Assembly (NCBI GenBank): GCA_900169235.1 | Contig: FWCC01000024.1 | Span: forward strand, 56,958 to 120,957 | Source: Zarea fungicola | Taxonomy: Eukaryota; Ascomycota; Sordariomycetes; Hypocreales; Cordycipitaceae | Length of the DNA stretch: 64,000 nucleotides | Reading direction: 5' to 3' | Shown: positions 30,521 through 41,605 of the stretch, piece after piece | How the letters are laid out: every line of letters begins with the position of its first letter | Numbering within the stretch: position 1 is the stretch's first letter | The notes under the pieces: model-generated | What the model was told of the DNA's origin: nothing | What the model saw: the letters and a program-made list of their open reading frames with translations, nothing else | Database searches by the model: none | Position numbers and translations under genes: made by a program

Positions 30521-31099
30521 GCCCTCTGCCTCCAAGTTAAGTCCAAAGTAATACGTACTTGGTCCAGTTGACAACGCCAACATCAAAGTGTGTCTCGTAG
30601 TCATTGTCCGCCAGCGTCCGCATCACCTCCACCGCCGCCACGACACCCAAGATGCCATCGTACCGACCGCCACGCGGCTGCGTGTCCAAATGGCTCCCCA
30701 TGGCTATCATGGGCGCCGATGACTTCCCGCGGCCCTGCTTCTGCGCAAACATGTTGCCCAGCTGGTCAATGGTGACTCGGCAGCCCAGATCCTCCATAGT
30801 GGACTGGAACCAGGTGCGGGCGGACATGTCGTCGTCTGTGAGCGACAGGCGGTTCATGCCCGTCTCTGTCGGGGCGCTGCAAATTTTTTATCATTAATTA
30901 TTTTGAAAAGAATAATAATAAAGATTTGTAAAGGCGATGGAGCTTACCTCCCCCAGGGATTGGCCGCACCCCATTGGCATGTGTGATGAAGCGTCTCGTG
31001 GAGTCTGGCGGCGTTGATGCGGAGAACAGGCACGGCGGAGGAATACAGTCGTCGCGTGCTGGCCACTGCGGCCTTTTGCAGTCTCACTGCCGGGCGCAT
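29511..31099 (-). CDS. M20 N-carbamoyl-L-amino-acid hydrolase / beta-ureidopropionase-like
   Basis: Four exons: 31099..30948, 30876..30559, 30454..29633 and 29577..29511. The introns are 30947..30877, 30558..30455 and 29632..29578. The product is 452 aa. The splices restore NPWGSAPTETGMNRL, VNWTNEEGARFP and PEDCALGTQTLLDAVVAYD, all family motifs. Metal ligands include GSHLDTQ (His113, Asp115), Asp124 and the Glu pair 158-159; FELHIEQ and GAGHDS are the characteristic later motifs. The first 20-odd residues are Arg/Ala/Ser-rich without acidic residues and contain RRLYSS, resembling a mitochondrial presequence. Family members remove a carbamoyl group in pyrimidine, hydantoin or allantoate breakdown. 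Intron 2 contains an AT/GT microsatellite. Confidence 0.88.
30472..30516. repeat. Composite (AT)n(GT)n microsatellite in intron 2
   Basis: An AT run is followed by about 15 GT units on the plus strand. It lies wholly within intron 2 of the carbamoylase-like gene, close to the branch/acceptor side. Confidence 0.85.
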
Positions 31100-31515
31100 C
31101 TTGTATCAATGTGTTGAAGTGATGGCTCTGGTGGTTTTTGACGAATTTGCTAGATTTGAGGAGAATTTTCTGTGCTTTTGTACGCGGTTCACTACAAGAA
31201 GGCGTCAAAAATTGCCTTTTTGCGCTTGGTGATGCGCCCTCTTACAAATTTACTCCATCGTTGACGCTATGATCCACGGTCAACACAACTAGGGCGCAGT
31301 ATGGTGTGTTGAGGGAGAGGAAATAAATAAATGAATTTGAATTTGAATGGTCAAGGGCTTCAATAAAATTGATTTTCTTCTTATTTTAAAATTTATTTGT
31401 TCAGTGACTGTAAGTAGAAGCAATACTGTCAAGTATGTTGTCTAGGTTAGCTGCAGTCCATAAGCTGAAGCATGTATTTAACAACTTAAGTGTGTCTTTA
31501 TATTACACTACTCAT
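31100..31515. other. Intergenic, carbamoylase-like promoter / kinase 3' flank
   Basis: 416 bp, AT-rich around 31320-31400. No gene is seen. Confidence 0.5.
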
Positions 31516-33780
31516 CTACCCTTGTATTTCTTTGGATGGATTCACTTCCGGCAAAGCTCTTGTCAAAAACCCCGGCATCGCCTTGACATTAATGTTCAAA
31601 TGCCTGCAAATCTGCATCGCCTCGCCATACACAATATACGTGCCCTCGTCATGCACGCCGCACTCCTCCTGCATCACATCTCCAATCATGGCTTGGATTG
31701 CACGGCGCTGAAATACACCGCGTTGGAACCCAGCGACGCGTAGAATCTGAGTAATATTCACAGTTGTGCGGCTGGGGTTGTAAGCAATGTGCTTTCCGCG
31801 CCATGAGAAGAAGCTAATGTACCGTTTGCTAGAAACGGGCATTGTGTCGGGCATCGCTACTGGAGGAGACGCCATGTGGGTGTCGTGGGAAGTTGCAACT
31901 TGGCCCTTGGGTGGCGGCTGGAGGAGCTGCGTGCTAACGGTCTGGTAGTCTGCCATCGGCATCGTTGGTATGGGTACAGGAAGGGATTTGTCAATGTCCA
32001 TTGGGCTTCCGCCAGGGACAGTGGCGACTACCTCCTTTGTTCCAGGTAATTTGTTTCGTAGGTGGTATTCGGTGTCGGGTAGGTCTTCGTCAACTATCGC
32101 GGGCTGCACTTTGGAGCCTCCGTTGTTGTTTGCGCCCGGTGGCTCATCTTTGAGCTCCTCAACAGCATTCGATTGGCCGTCCTGATGTCCCAGAGAATGT
32201 TTATTTTCATGCCTTTCCTGCATCTCGGCAGTCGCTGCTTCTCTCATAGACAGTTCAGCGGTGTCGACGGCCCCTTTAGGTTCTCCATCTGGCTGTCGCA
32301 AGAATGGCAGCTCCAGACACTCGGCGGCACTCATCCTCTTTTCCGGATTCATCTCCAACAAGTGGTTGAGAAATACCTTGACTGTACCAGTCGCCTTCCC
32401 TTTTTGCTCCAGTATCTTCCTGGCCCACTGCTCCTCCGTCTCGCGCTCCTCCGGCCCTGCTGGGAGACTGACCCAAAGCTCCAACACCACAACGCCAAGA
32501 GACCACAAGTCTGCCTTTGATGTATATGGCGGATTGTACACCTCAGGCGCAACATATCGCTGCGTGCCGCATCTGGTGCTAAACTCGTCGGCTTCCTTGG
32601 AGATGCCAAAATCGGCCACTTTGACGTGCATCTCTGGATCGCGGGCAAAAACGAGAATGTTGGCAGGTTTGATGTCTCGATGCGTGATGCGTCGCGCATG
32701 GAGGTATGTGAGCGCCTGGAGTGTCTGGCGGATAATGGCGCGGCCTTCGATGTCGTTGTAGCTGCGTTCGCGACTTTGATCGAGCATGCTGCCCAATGGG
32801 GCATATTCCATGACTAGTTGAGGGCCGCCTTGGGCGCGAAGATTGAATTCGTAAAATGTGACTATATTTTCCTTGAAAAGTGTTGGTAATTGGAAGAATC
32901 AGGAAGGCCAGTCTGTTTCTAAAAGGGAGGAAAGACCAGAACTTACGTGACGCAGTGAGCATAGTATATTCGCCTCCTTCCAGCTGGCATCCGAGCTCTG
33001 GTTGAAACATTTAATTGCAACAAAGCCGCCCGTAAACTGGTGAACCGCACGATATACCGAGCCAAACCCGCCTGCACCAAGCTTCTTTTCCATAGTATAA
33101 GGACTAGCTGGCAGCAAGGCCGCGCCCCGACCTGGTCTGACAATTGGAGTCATTCTGCCAAATGTCTGTGCTGCCGACGCTAGTTTTGCGAGAAAGGCTT
33201 GGTACTCGACCCCAATGTCGTCGCTGTCCCAGGGTCTGGCCAGTAAGATCTTTGTCCGGCCCAGGTGCACCCGTATGCGCGCGTCGTCAAACGCCCTTTG
33301 CGACTGGAGCAGAATGGCCTCCCTGTTTATGATTTCGATTCGCGTGCCGCGGCGGGGCAAATTCCTGAGAATGACGCTACCCGTGTCGGTGCGAAACGTG
33401 ACGGCAAACTGCCTGGCACTGATGCTTGTCCTGGACCCCTGGGGTATGACGACGTCGCACAGTTCGGAGTCGGTGCCGAAGACGAATCCGGTGGTGACGT
33501 CTTTTGGGATGTGGTTTGTAGTAAAGCGAAGCAGTGGGCGAGCCGGAGGCGGCGGCGGCGGTGGCGTGTCGCTTTCACTGAATTGGGAGGCTTCTTCTGA
33601 AGCATAACAGTCCTCAATCGGTTGTAGTTGTTCTGTAGAGTGAAATAGTTCGTTGTGCGAGTGTAGTGTTATATCAGCTGTGGACTCGGCCGTGAGGATA
33701 GTCCATGCCATGAAGACTCGACGGCTACACAAATTGGCGGCGTATACACTGATCAAGTTGCATGGGAACGGGTCTAACAT
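31516..33780 (-). CDS. FHA-domain Ser/Thr protein kinase with C-terminal KilA-N/APSES-like domain
   Basis: Two exons, 33780..32947 and 32871..31516. The intron 32946..32872 (GTAAGT..AAG) restores LRHENIVTFYEF of the kinase N-lobe. The product is about 729 aa. A poly-proline segment (72-79) precedes an FHA-like domain (about 80-172; FGTDSELCDVVIP, SISARQFAVTF). The kinase has GAGGFGSVY (about 244), AIK (Lys267), HRDIKPAN (Asp344), DFG (Asp365) and a YVAPEVY activation segment, so it looks active and Rad53/CaMK-like. After a 150-residue disordered linker, residues 627-712 (VNITQILRVAG, EGTYIVYGEA) resemble the KilA-N/APSES DNA-binding fold. The start could instead be the Met at 33711. Substrates are unknown. 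Confidence 0.87.
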
Positions 33781-34687
33781 CTGTGTCACATCTTGTCCGT
33801 GGTTAAAAATAAGTCAGGCCGATATGGGGGCGACGGATTCTATCCATACCGTTGGAGGTTTTTAAGCGCCGGGCTCTTCCTGCCGTAGCCTCCACACTGC
33901 GGAGATGCCTGAAGGACCACGGCTTTCTGGCGAATGATTGGGCAGAATGCAAAATGTTGCGTTGTTAAATTCTTCGCATGCAAAAACTAAGCTGATTTCA
34001 CCCATCCTTTCATTGTAAAGTATGCCAGCTGTCAGTCTGACCTTCAGGTCGAAGCTGCTAGGCGCCGACCCGTCTTAGACTGTATCGTTAGGAATTCTTA
34101 CCTCTAGAGAGGCAGATGGGCTGTTGATACTGTTGACGTTGTCTATATGAAAAATTATGAAGTAGGCAATTTCATAAGAATAATAAGAATAATAATAGTC
34201 CAACCTCGTTCCTCTTTTTCTAGGCCACACGACCACTTTCCGCAGATGTTCGCGATTTGGTGTAAAGAGGCATCACCAGAACCGGGCTGCACAGCGGTCG
34301 CTACAACTCTTCAACTAGGTTCTCGTACTCGCATGCTCACAATAACGACAATATAAATTATAATAATTAATGATTATTTCTCTAAACTATTCATCTGACT
34401 TGGTTTAGCAGTGCTGGCAGCCAGACAGTACCTCACTCTCGGGGCGTGCACTATGCCGCCATTCGTCTTGTTCAAGAGGGCATCTGCACGTGTATTCGGC
34501 TACCTAGTTCCAGGTGTACCGTTGAAAGCACGCTTCCATCTCCCGGCTTTTCTCCAGCTATGTTAAGTAAACAGTCCGCAAAACTTCATTCCTTTCCCTC
34601 GCCAAGCAGCTGCCCGACCGGCGATCTAGTGATACACCTTGACTATTCGGGCGAAGAAAGAGACACGCAGCCCAAGAAGAAAACTCA
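33781..34687. other. Intergenic, kinase promoter / zinc-finger gene 3' flank
   Basis: 907 bp without a recognisable gene. An AT-rich segment with AATAATAAGAATAATAATAG lies near 34178-34197. Confidence 0.5.
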
Positions 34688-36295
34688 TTAATATCCATTA
34701 ATATTAGGAGCTGTCTTTTCAAGATCCATCCAAGCTTGGTACGGAAGAATTGATTCGTCTAACAATGTGAAATCATACGGGCCCTCCACGGGCGCACTAC
34801 TCATGCAAGCAATTGGCGAGTCGCTCGGGCACTGTAAAATGTCCCAATTGCCGCTGATGCTGTCTGGCTCGGGACTGGCCTTTACATCCATTGGCGAGGT
34901 AACAGTCTCATCATCCTTTAGTGAGGTTTCCATCATCTGCGTTGTCGAGCTGGTCAGTCTGTCGCCAGCGACGCCTGCTGGCTCCGGCTCACCAGCCAAG
35001 TAATTTTGGACTTTATCCAGCATCTGCATCATCAACATTGGCAGATCTTGCTGTGTGATGGCGTTGTTTAAACAGGGATTGACAAAATTTGGAATGAGAC
35101 GCTGACTTTCGTGCTGGCAAAGGTCCCGGAGCATACCCAACATCTCTGACACCATGCCGCCAAAGTAGGGGCTCTCTGGGGGCTGCTCCTCGGGGAATAT
35201 GAGATCCCATATACCGTACCATTGCTCCGTCGGAGTAAACCTCCCTGTAGGGCGAAGTTTCAGGGAGTTGTGTACCTGAGCTGAGATACCATCCATGCTA
35301 CGCGTGCAGGACGAAGCGGTAGGTCGGCAAGAGGCGGTCCGTATGTGCTCGTCCCTCGGGTCTGGAGACGGAAAGTGTCTGTAGCAAGTCGGGCAGTAAA
35401 AAGGTGACTGAGAATGCCGTCGATATAGATGCTGCTTGACGTCTTGAATCCGCGTCAGCTTGCGATTCATACAGTCAATGTGGCGTGTCGGCCACTTCCT
35501 GTAAAACGGACAAGCAAACGTGTGTTCCTTTTCGGCATCCTTTGGTCTTGGGCGACTGTCTTCATCCTCGGAGCTTAATGGATCGTCATTGTCCATGAAT
35601 TCGTCCTTGTTTGGTGGGCGTCTGCGCCGCTCTGCATCCCGAGAGGCATTTGCCCTGGGTGGTCTGAGAGAACTAGAGCTCTTTCTGTAAGTATTTTGCC
35701 GCAACTGTGCCCTGCGTTTCTTTTTGACACGAGCTTCCGCTGCAAGGTTTACTGCACCGCCGATGGGGTGGCTCTGGGGCGCGCGATTCAACTCTGCCCT
35801 CAACAGTCTGTTAGGGCCAGCAGAATGGTGAGAGGGTCCTTGCGCAGCATTCTCGGCCGGATCTGAATGCGATGTCGAATGACTTCGGTGCGGACTAGCA
35901 TCAAGGCCATGATGTAGATCAAGAGTGGCGTAATCCGCGGTAGAGGGTTGCCAGGAGCTGGCCCGCTGAGAGAGTGCAAGAATGTCTGCATTGTCTCCTG
36001 GAATGGGACGCTCAAAATGAGGATAGTATTGGCTGGACGATGCCTCCGGAATAATGGATGACGGGGCACTAAAGGCGGAATGTATACTTCCAAGAGGAGG
36101 TACGTGAGGAACAGTGAAAGTATTAAGCGGCAATAAAGGGATGACGAACTCCGGGTGAGGAAAGGCAGGCAAAGGCAAATCAATGTCTTGAGGCGACGCT
36201 TGACAAGTGAGAAAGTAGGAGTCAGCGAATCCCAGGTTCTCCGGACTCTCGAGACTTCCGTCAGTTTGCGACAACGATGAGAGCGACGACGGCAT
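34688..36295 (-). CDS. Fungal CPFY-type zinc-finger protein (paralogue A)
   Basis: A single exon encoding 535 aa. The first 190 residues are Pro/Ser-rich and disordered. A basic stretch (KKKRRAQLRQ) and RRRRPP act as likely nuclear signals. At 261-323 comes the fungal CPFY module: CPFYRKW, then Cys, RIQDVKQHLYRRH, FYCPTCYRHF and H..C, arranged for two zinc ions. WYGIWDLIFPEEQPPESPYF follows, the conserved companion segment. The C-terminus is acidic. The module is abundant in Pezizomycotina but functionally undefined; DNA or RNA binding is presumed. Two further genes with the module (38791 and 43967) lie downstream on the plus strand. TCACAAATGTGA lies 274 bp upstream of the ATG. Confidence 0.8.
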   Translation of the reverse strand: MPSSLSSLSQTDGSLESPENLGFADSYFLTCQASPQDIDLPLPAFPHPEFVIPLLPLNTFTVPHVPPLGSIHSAFSAPSSIIPEASSSQYYPHFERPIPGDNADILALSQRASSWQPSTADYATLDLHHGLDASPHRSHSTSHSDPAENAAQGPSHHSAGPNRLLRAELNRAPQSHPIGGAVNLAAEARVKKKRRAQLRQNTYRKSSSSLRPPRANASRDAERRRRPPNKDEFMDNDDPLSSEDEDSRPRPKDAEKEHTFACPFYRKWPTRHIDCMNRKLTRIQDVKQHLYRRHSQSPFYCPTCYRHFPSPDPRDEHIRTASCRPTASSCTRSMDGISAQVHNSLKLRPTGRFTPTEQWYGIWDLIFPEEQPPESPYFGGMVSEMLGMLRDLCQHESQRLIPNFVNPCLNNAITQQDLPMLMMQMLDKVQNYLAGEPEPAGVAGDRLTSSTTQMMETSLKDDETVTSPMDVKASPEPDSISGNWDILQCPSDSPIACMSSAPVEGPYDFTLLDESILPYQAWMDLEKTAPNINGY

Positions 36296-36568
36296 GGGTG
36301 TGGTGGGGATTGTGGCTGGGAGGGGTGGGCGAGAGAATGAGGTGTAAGAGTCGATTTTGGCTCGCAGGTATGAGTGCCTCCCAAGACCAAGAGCGAGAAT
36401 ACTTCAGTGTTGGCGTGTATTTCCCTCCTAGAAACGCAGAAGGGTGAGGGAAAAGCTCACGCCGGATTTTCCATTCTAATCCTCCTATATGCCTTTCTTT
36501 TTTCCCCTCTCCAGAGAGATAACGTGGGGTTCCTCAACTACCAGTATTATTGCCCAGCTAGCGGAGCC

Positions 36569-36580
36569 TCACAAATGTGA
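36569..36580. promoter_or_regulatory. TCACAAATGTGA palindrome, upstream of paralogue A
   Basis: Five-base arms TCACA/TGTGA with a 2-bp AA spacer, 274 bp from the ATG. Related motifs occur upstream of the other two CPFY genes. The 5' context GCCCAGCTAGCGG resembles that of the 43296 copy. Confidence 0.45.
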
Positions 36581-38534
36581 AGTACATGTATTGGAGGGAA
36601 GACTAGGGTCAGGGGCAGCCTGCAGAAAGCCATGAAAAGAAACAGCGGCGCCGTTGTACTGATCCAGATTAGCTTGCTAGCTTGGCGCAAATGACTCGTG
36701 ACTCTGCATGAGTGAAAAACTTGTGGTCAGAGGGAGAGCAGCTTGTTCTGGTAGCTGGTGGCACTGGGGAAGGGTTGGGGCCGGAGACTGCGGATTAGGC
36801 AATCATTTCTACTAGGAAATAAACACAGGCTGCTTGTAGAGTAAATGAACATTTAGATAATGATAGTATTGGGAATTTTGATGGGTAAAGAAACAGCTGC
36901 GCGGCAAGGTAGAGCCAAATACTAACAACAAGCCCGCTCACCTTGCCAATGTGTAGCCTTACACGGCACGCAAGCTGGCGCGGTTGGGCAAAGACTTTGG
37001 GTGCCTGAATAAATCGAGAGACCCCATAAATAATTAGCTTGTTAACGACCAAAAAAAATAAGCTCCGATTTAGTTGTGATCTGTTGCGGGCTAACCTAAT
37101 TCCCGTTGGAAGGTTAGATGCGGTAACCTCGTTGATAGAGTTGACAAGATGCTTTTTTTTTTTTTTTTTGGAATGAAGCTGCTATCCAAGTCTGTAGGCT
37201 TCGCACAATGGTAAGCCGCCCAGCTGTTAGGTAGGCAGACCAACCCGAAATACCAGTTCCGTAATCCTACCCAAGGCACATTTGGACAGACGCCTCCTGC
37301 ATCTTGTCACAGATCTGCAGCTTTGCAGCTGTTCCAGGCAGACTTGTTCAGTTTTCTCCGCCACACAGTTTTTACGGCAGTGCAACAATGTCAACCCGTC
37401 GTCACCCAGTCAGTTGCCAGTTAGCCTAGCAAGGTTGGAGACTGGGCTAACAAGCCACGATGTCGCGCATTCACCGTCGCGCGACAGACAGCTGGGGTAC
37501 AGATGGGCACCGCATGTTCGTATGTTGCATGAACAGACCTTGATCGGATACCATATCATGCGCCTAGGCTTGTCCAAGGGTTGAAGACGTGTAAGGCGAC
37601 TTTAAGATACAGCAATGGATGCTTCTCGCCAAGATATTGAGCCCACACCGCGGACCATTTGTGCAGTCAGCCGCTGCCAATAATACAGGGCTGCCTATGT
37701 TGCACCGCAAGATGCAAGAGAGAAATACAGGACCTAGCCGCCCGCAACCTCACCAGCAAAGACAAGAACCGATTCATTAGGCCCTCTGCCAGCCAATCAT
37801 GTCACCACAGACACGCCACCATAAATGTCACGATACATGCCCGTGACGCTCAGTTTGGGTACCCTGGCTCCGCTGCCCACTGCCACCATCATCGCCTGCA
37901 GGCACCCATGATACTTTGGCTTTTTGTACCAATTCAACCTGGCCAATCAGCTACGCTAGTCCCTGATGTAGTTACGATACTGGCTGGGTGGCGCGGCAGT
38001 CCTGCCCGTGTTTTCTTGGGCTCAGTCGGGCAGCCACCGCTCACTGTAGGCCCGGTGCTTCCAAACACCAGCAATGCGTGTGTGGTCCAACCAAACCACT
38101 TCTACTGAGTACTACCGCCACAGAACCAGAAGGCGGGCCTCGAGAGACGAATATCTATTTGGCGGACAGTCAATCTAACTACCAAAACCACCCTCGCAAA
38201 TGTGTGCTCCAAGGCAGATTTTACATTGGCCAAGCGGCCTGGCTACTCTCCCAAGACCGAATAGAATTACCGCCAGTTCTGGCGACAGATTTCCTTCATC
38301 GTGGCCGCTGCAATAATGGGCGGCACCCGTTCATACTATCCTTCACCAGCAAGCTTTGTATACCAACCGTTCTGTAAATTCGTGCCACAGCTTACTCGGA
38401 GCGACACGCTCGCATACCAATGCCCCACCGCCTCAAAGACGTAAAGAGGCAACCCTCCTTCAGGAAAGGATTCCGCAGCGATGTTCTGTCCAGCGTTAAT
38501 TGCAAAATGTACTTTCCCAAGGGCTGATTTACTT

Positions 38535-38546
38535 TCACAATTGTGA
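38535..38546. promoter_or_regulatory. TCACAATTGTGA palindrome, upstream of paralogue B
   Basis: A perfect 12-bp palindrome 245 bp upstream of the ATG at 38791. It matches the TCACAWWTGTGA consensus of the other two promoters. Confidence 0.45.
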
Positions 38547-38790
38547 GATGTAGCTGCGGGGCATTGCGAGTGGAATCGGATGTGTTTTAGTGCAGTGCCT
38601 TTTTATTCCTCTCTGCAGGATATAAGTTCACTTGGGTATTCGCGTTCTCTCGACTTTTAAAATTCGCTGAAGCTTGTATCTAAAAACGCATCATGCACGA
38701 CGCCGACGCTCACTTTCTCGTGTTTTATTTACATATATTCTGAATCCGTTGCCACACATCCGACTATATCCCCGGAAGCTTGCAGCAAAT

Positions 38791-40527
38791 ATGACTGTTG
38801 TCATTCTTCTGTGGCATTGCGCCCTTTCGGTGCTTTCCCGCACGTTTCTCTTCGTTCAATACCTGGTCCAACCGTTCCACAACATCTTCCGGAGTTGCTA
38901 CCAGGACTGCTGCGAGTCTGCCCTGGGTCGTCCCAATAACTCGCACCATCTTTTTAATGACAACACCTGCGAGGCCCTTCTTCCACCGACCAGCGATGGA
39001 AACATCTACACCACCAACCCAAAGACCGGTGTCGACATATCTCGAAACGACGTTCCTGTCACCCACCCTAGCGACGCGCAACAGCTTGTCACTCCCGGTA
39101 CCAACAAGTCCAATGTAACACAGCAGCAGTCGAGTTGTATTATTACCACAACCGCCAGCGGCCAGAGCACGCTGAGTGCACTTCATCCAAGGATAGTTGA
39201 TCCGACCAAACCCATTGATGCCGATGCAGCCCTTCCGCGGCGCGATAGACTAGAAAGTCACTCAATCCTTGTCAACCTGAATCGACTAGTTTTTCTCTTC
39301 TCTCGCAGCGACCCGCTCACGCCCATCAACGTTGCGGTTCCAATCGAGCATTTCGCGAACTCGATACTCGAGCAGTTGCATAAACAATTCAACCAGCCCA
39401 ACTTGCTAGTCTCGAAGGCAGTGGGTAGAAATTTGCTCAATTTTCAATACTTTATTTGCTTCGAGACAGGATATTTCCTTGCTGGACGGTCCAACTCTGC
39501 GCCATGCTTTTGGATCGTGCATGGCCCTGCTCCGACCTCTGGTGGAACTTCTGCCCCTGCTTCTGGCAGAGGCAATGGCAAGCAACGTTCTGGCACTGGG
39601 TCTAGGAAGACTAGTGGTGGTGGTGTTGGCAAACCGGGCCGCGCAAGCAACAAAGGCAACGGCAGAAATGGCAACAAAGGCAATGGTAGCAATGGCAACA
39701 ACAGCTCCAGCGATGAGGACGGCTATCGCGAAGTCAACGGTGTAGCTACCAGGTGCTATGCTTGCCCCTTTTACAAGTTCGATCCGTTTACGCATTATCG
39801 TTGTTACCGCAAGTACGAGCTGAGGAGGCCAATCGATGTCAAGCAACATATCCTTCGTTGTCATACGATTGATCGCATGTACTGCTCAAACTGCTGGAGA
39901 AGTTGGGGCTCTACTGAGGCAGCGGAATTTAATGTGCACACTGCGGTACCATCTTGTGACCGCGTGCCTGGCCCAGAGGATCTTCTCCCCTATGAAGCGA
40001 CAGAGCTCACAGACATGGTGCTGGCGGGCAGTAGCGGGCCTGCTAAATGGTATCTCATGTGGGAAGCACTGTTTAAAGGCCACCAGCCGCCGGAATCACC
40101 CTACATGGATTGCACCCCCCAAGAGATACCGTCGATTCTCAGATTCTTTCAAGAGAATGTGTCCCCGCAGCCCTCAGAGTTGACCGTCTATCTTCCCACA
40201 TTGAATTTGAGCCAGCCACTGGTTCCCAGGTATAGACGACAGCAAGCTATTTCGGAAGCCACGTCGAGAGCCCAGCCGCCCGCCCATCTGCAGCCCGTTC
40301 AGCAGGCCATGGAACAACAAACCTCCAGTTCGCTGGCATCTGGAGTTGTCCCTTTTGAGCAGACCATGCCAGTGTATCCACAACATGTCGTGAACGATGG
40401 GACCATGCCGAGTTTTGATGAAATACTTGCGAATATCTTCCATCACGACGGGACGAGGGAACCCTCAGCCGGTGACCCGCACTTTCCATTTTTCCCTTCA
40501 CCAGAGCCACCCGCGCCTCCTGGCTAG
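38791..40527 (+). CDS. Fungal CPFY-type zinc-finger protein (paralogue B)
   Basis: A single exon encoding 578 aa. The frame is open further upstream, but 38791 is the first ATG in it. Residues 1-25 are hydrophobic (VVILLWHCALSVL, FLFVQYLV), which could be a membrane anchor or signal anchor and is odd for this family. Residues 250-305 are Gly/Asn/Ser/Lys-rich with NGNKGNG repeats. The CPFY module is at 322-389: CYACPFYKF, CYRKYELRRPIDVKQHILRCH, YCSNCWRSW and H..C. It is followed by WYLMWEALFKGHQPPESPYM, as in paralogue A. The C-terminus is Pro/Gln-rich. The role is unknown. The N-terminus is less certain, and an unrecognised 5' exon is possible. Confidence 0.75.
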   Translation: MTVVILLWHCALSVLSRTFLFVQYLVQPFHNIFRSCYQDCCESALGRPNNSHHLFNDNTCEALLPPTSDGNIYTTNPKTGVDISRNDVPVTHPSDAQQLVTPGTNKSNVTQQQSSCIITTTASGQSTLSALHPRIVDPTKPIDADAALPRRDRLESHSILVNLNRLVFLFSRSDPLTPINVAVPIEHFANSILEQLHKQFNQPNLLVSKAVGRNLLNFQYFICFETGYFLAGRSNSAPCFWIVHGPAPTSGGTSAPASGRGNGKQRSGTGSRKTSGGGVGKPGRASNKGNGRNGNKGNGSNGNNSSSDEDGYREVNGVATRCYACPFYKFDPFTHYRCYRKYELRRPIDVKQHILRCHTIDRMYCSNCWRSWGSTEAAEFNVHTAVPSCDRVPGPEDLLPYEATELTDMVLAGSSGPAKWYLMWEALFKGHQPPESPYMDCTPQEIPSILRFFQENVSPQPSELTVYLPTLNLSQPLVPRYRRQQAISEATSRAQPPAHLQPVQQAMEQQTSSSLASGVVPFEQTMPVYPQHVVNDGTMPSFDEILANIFHHDGTREPSAGDPHFPFFPSPEPPAPPG

Positions 40528-41605
40528 ATGAATGGATTCCATTCTTCTGGTCCTTTATGACAGTCTGCCTATTGCTTGTTCCTTCTGGGCGTGGGTGGTT
40601 GCATCGACGCGCGCTCTCGATCGGCTGAGCCTGCCAGCGGATGATGGCCAGCTTCCAACGCGGAGAATGGCCTACCCTTCCATGAAGACGATTTTAGAGA
40701 CTGGAATATGTGCCCCGAGCAAGTTATTATCCCTTGTTGTCAGTCTGCGACGGTGTCAACGACCTATCCACGCTCGTGCCTTCTCAACTTAGCCACCGCA
40801 TTTTTTTTACACTTGCCATTGTTGTTTCTTTCTAAAAAAAAAAAATTATATGAACAGAACATAGACTTTGGCTATGTTCACTCGTCACCCTTCCTCTGTT
40901 CAGACCCAGCGCCGGCTGAGTGCCAAGATCTTCGTTCTCACACAAACATATCTCCTGACAGGCCGGAGATGAGGATTGCATATTTTTATGAGTGTCACGG
41001 AGTTTCTTTCTGGCGTTGTAAAACGTTGAATTATTCGCGACTATGAGAAATGATTTGCTTTAGATGTCGCATTGCGGGACAGTTATTGTTATGGATTTAA
41101 AAGCCGGCGTCTGGATGAGAACAGGGTTAGGTGCAGTGGCTTTTTGGGGACATTTCTTTTATTGCTCCCGTCAGTCTAGCTTACCTGCTGACATGTTCTG
41201 ATGATATACCCGAGGCCCCCAATTTTACGACCTGTCTCCTTGATTTGTCGCCGCCTGGACACGATGCCTCTTCTCGTTCTGTTTTGCCCTGTTCTCACCT
41301 TTTTTTGTTGTTGTCATTTGCTTTCTCTTCCAACCCTATTATTTAGGCGTGGGTGAAAAGCATACAATTCGAAAATCCCGTCAAAATTTGTCTTGTCCTT
41401 TTTCCAGCTTTTTTTTCAGTCGCCTTTTTTTAAAACTTACTTGAGAGACTTGGGGCTACCCTGTGTCCAGTTCCAGCATATAAACTAGATATGAGATTAG
41501 TGAAAGGTTTTCATATGCTACATATCACTACGCGAAGTCTAAAATTTGTCTGTCAAGCTACATACTAAGCCACCGGAAGAACGCCAATATATCTTTACAT
41601 GTAAT

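Larger units (their letters stand above)
36296..38790. other. Divergent intergenic region between two CPFY zinc-finger genes
   Basis: 2.5 kb with no supportable gene. It contains palindromic motifs at 36569-36580 and 38535-38546 and a 17-T run at 37153-37169. Short open frames (37659-38377) lack recognisable motifs. Confidence 0.5.

Noticed and set aside
33781..33789. GTG start upstream of the kinase
   Set aside because: Not a eukaryotic start; ATG at 33780 (or 33711) is used instead.
38674..38790. N-terminal extension of paralogue B
   Set aside because: The frame is open but starts at TTG; no ATG before 38791.
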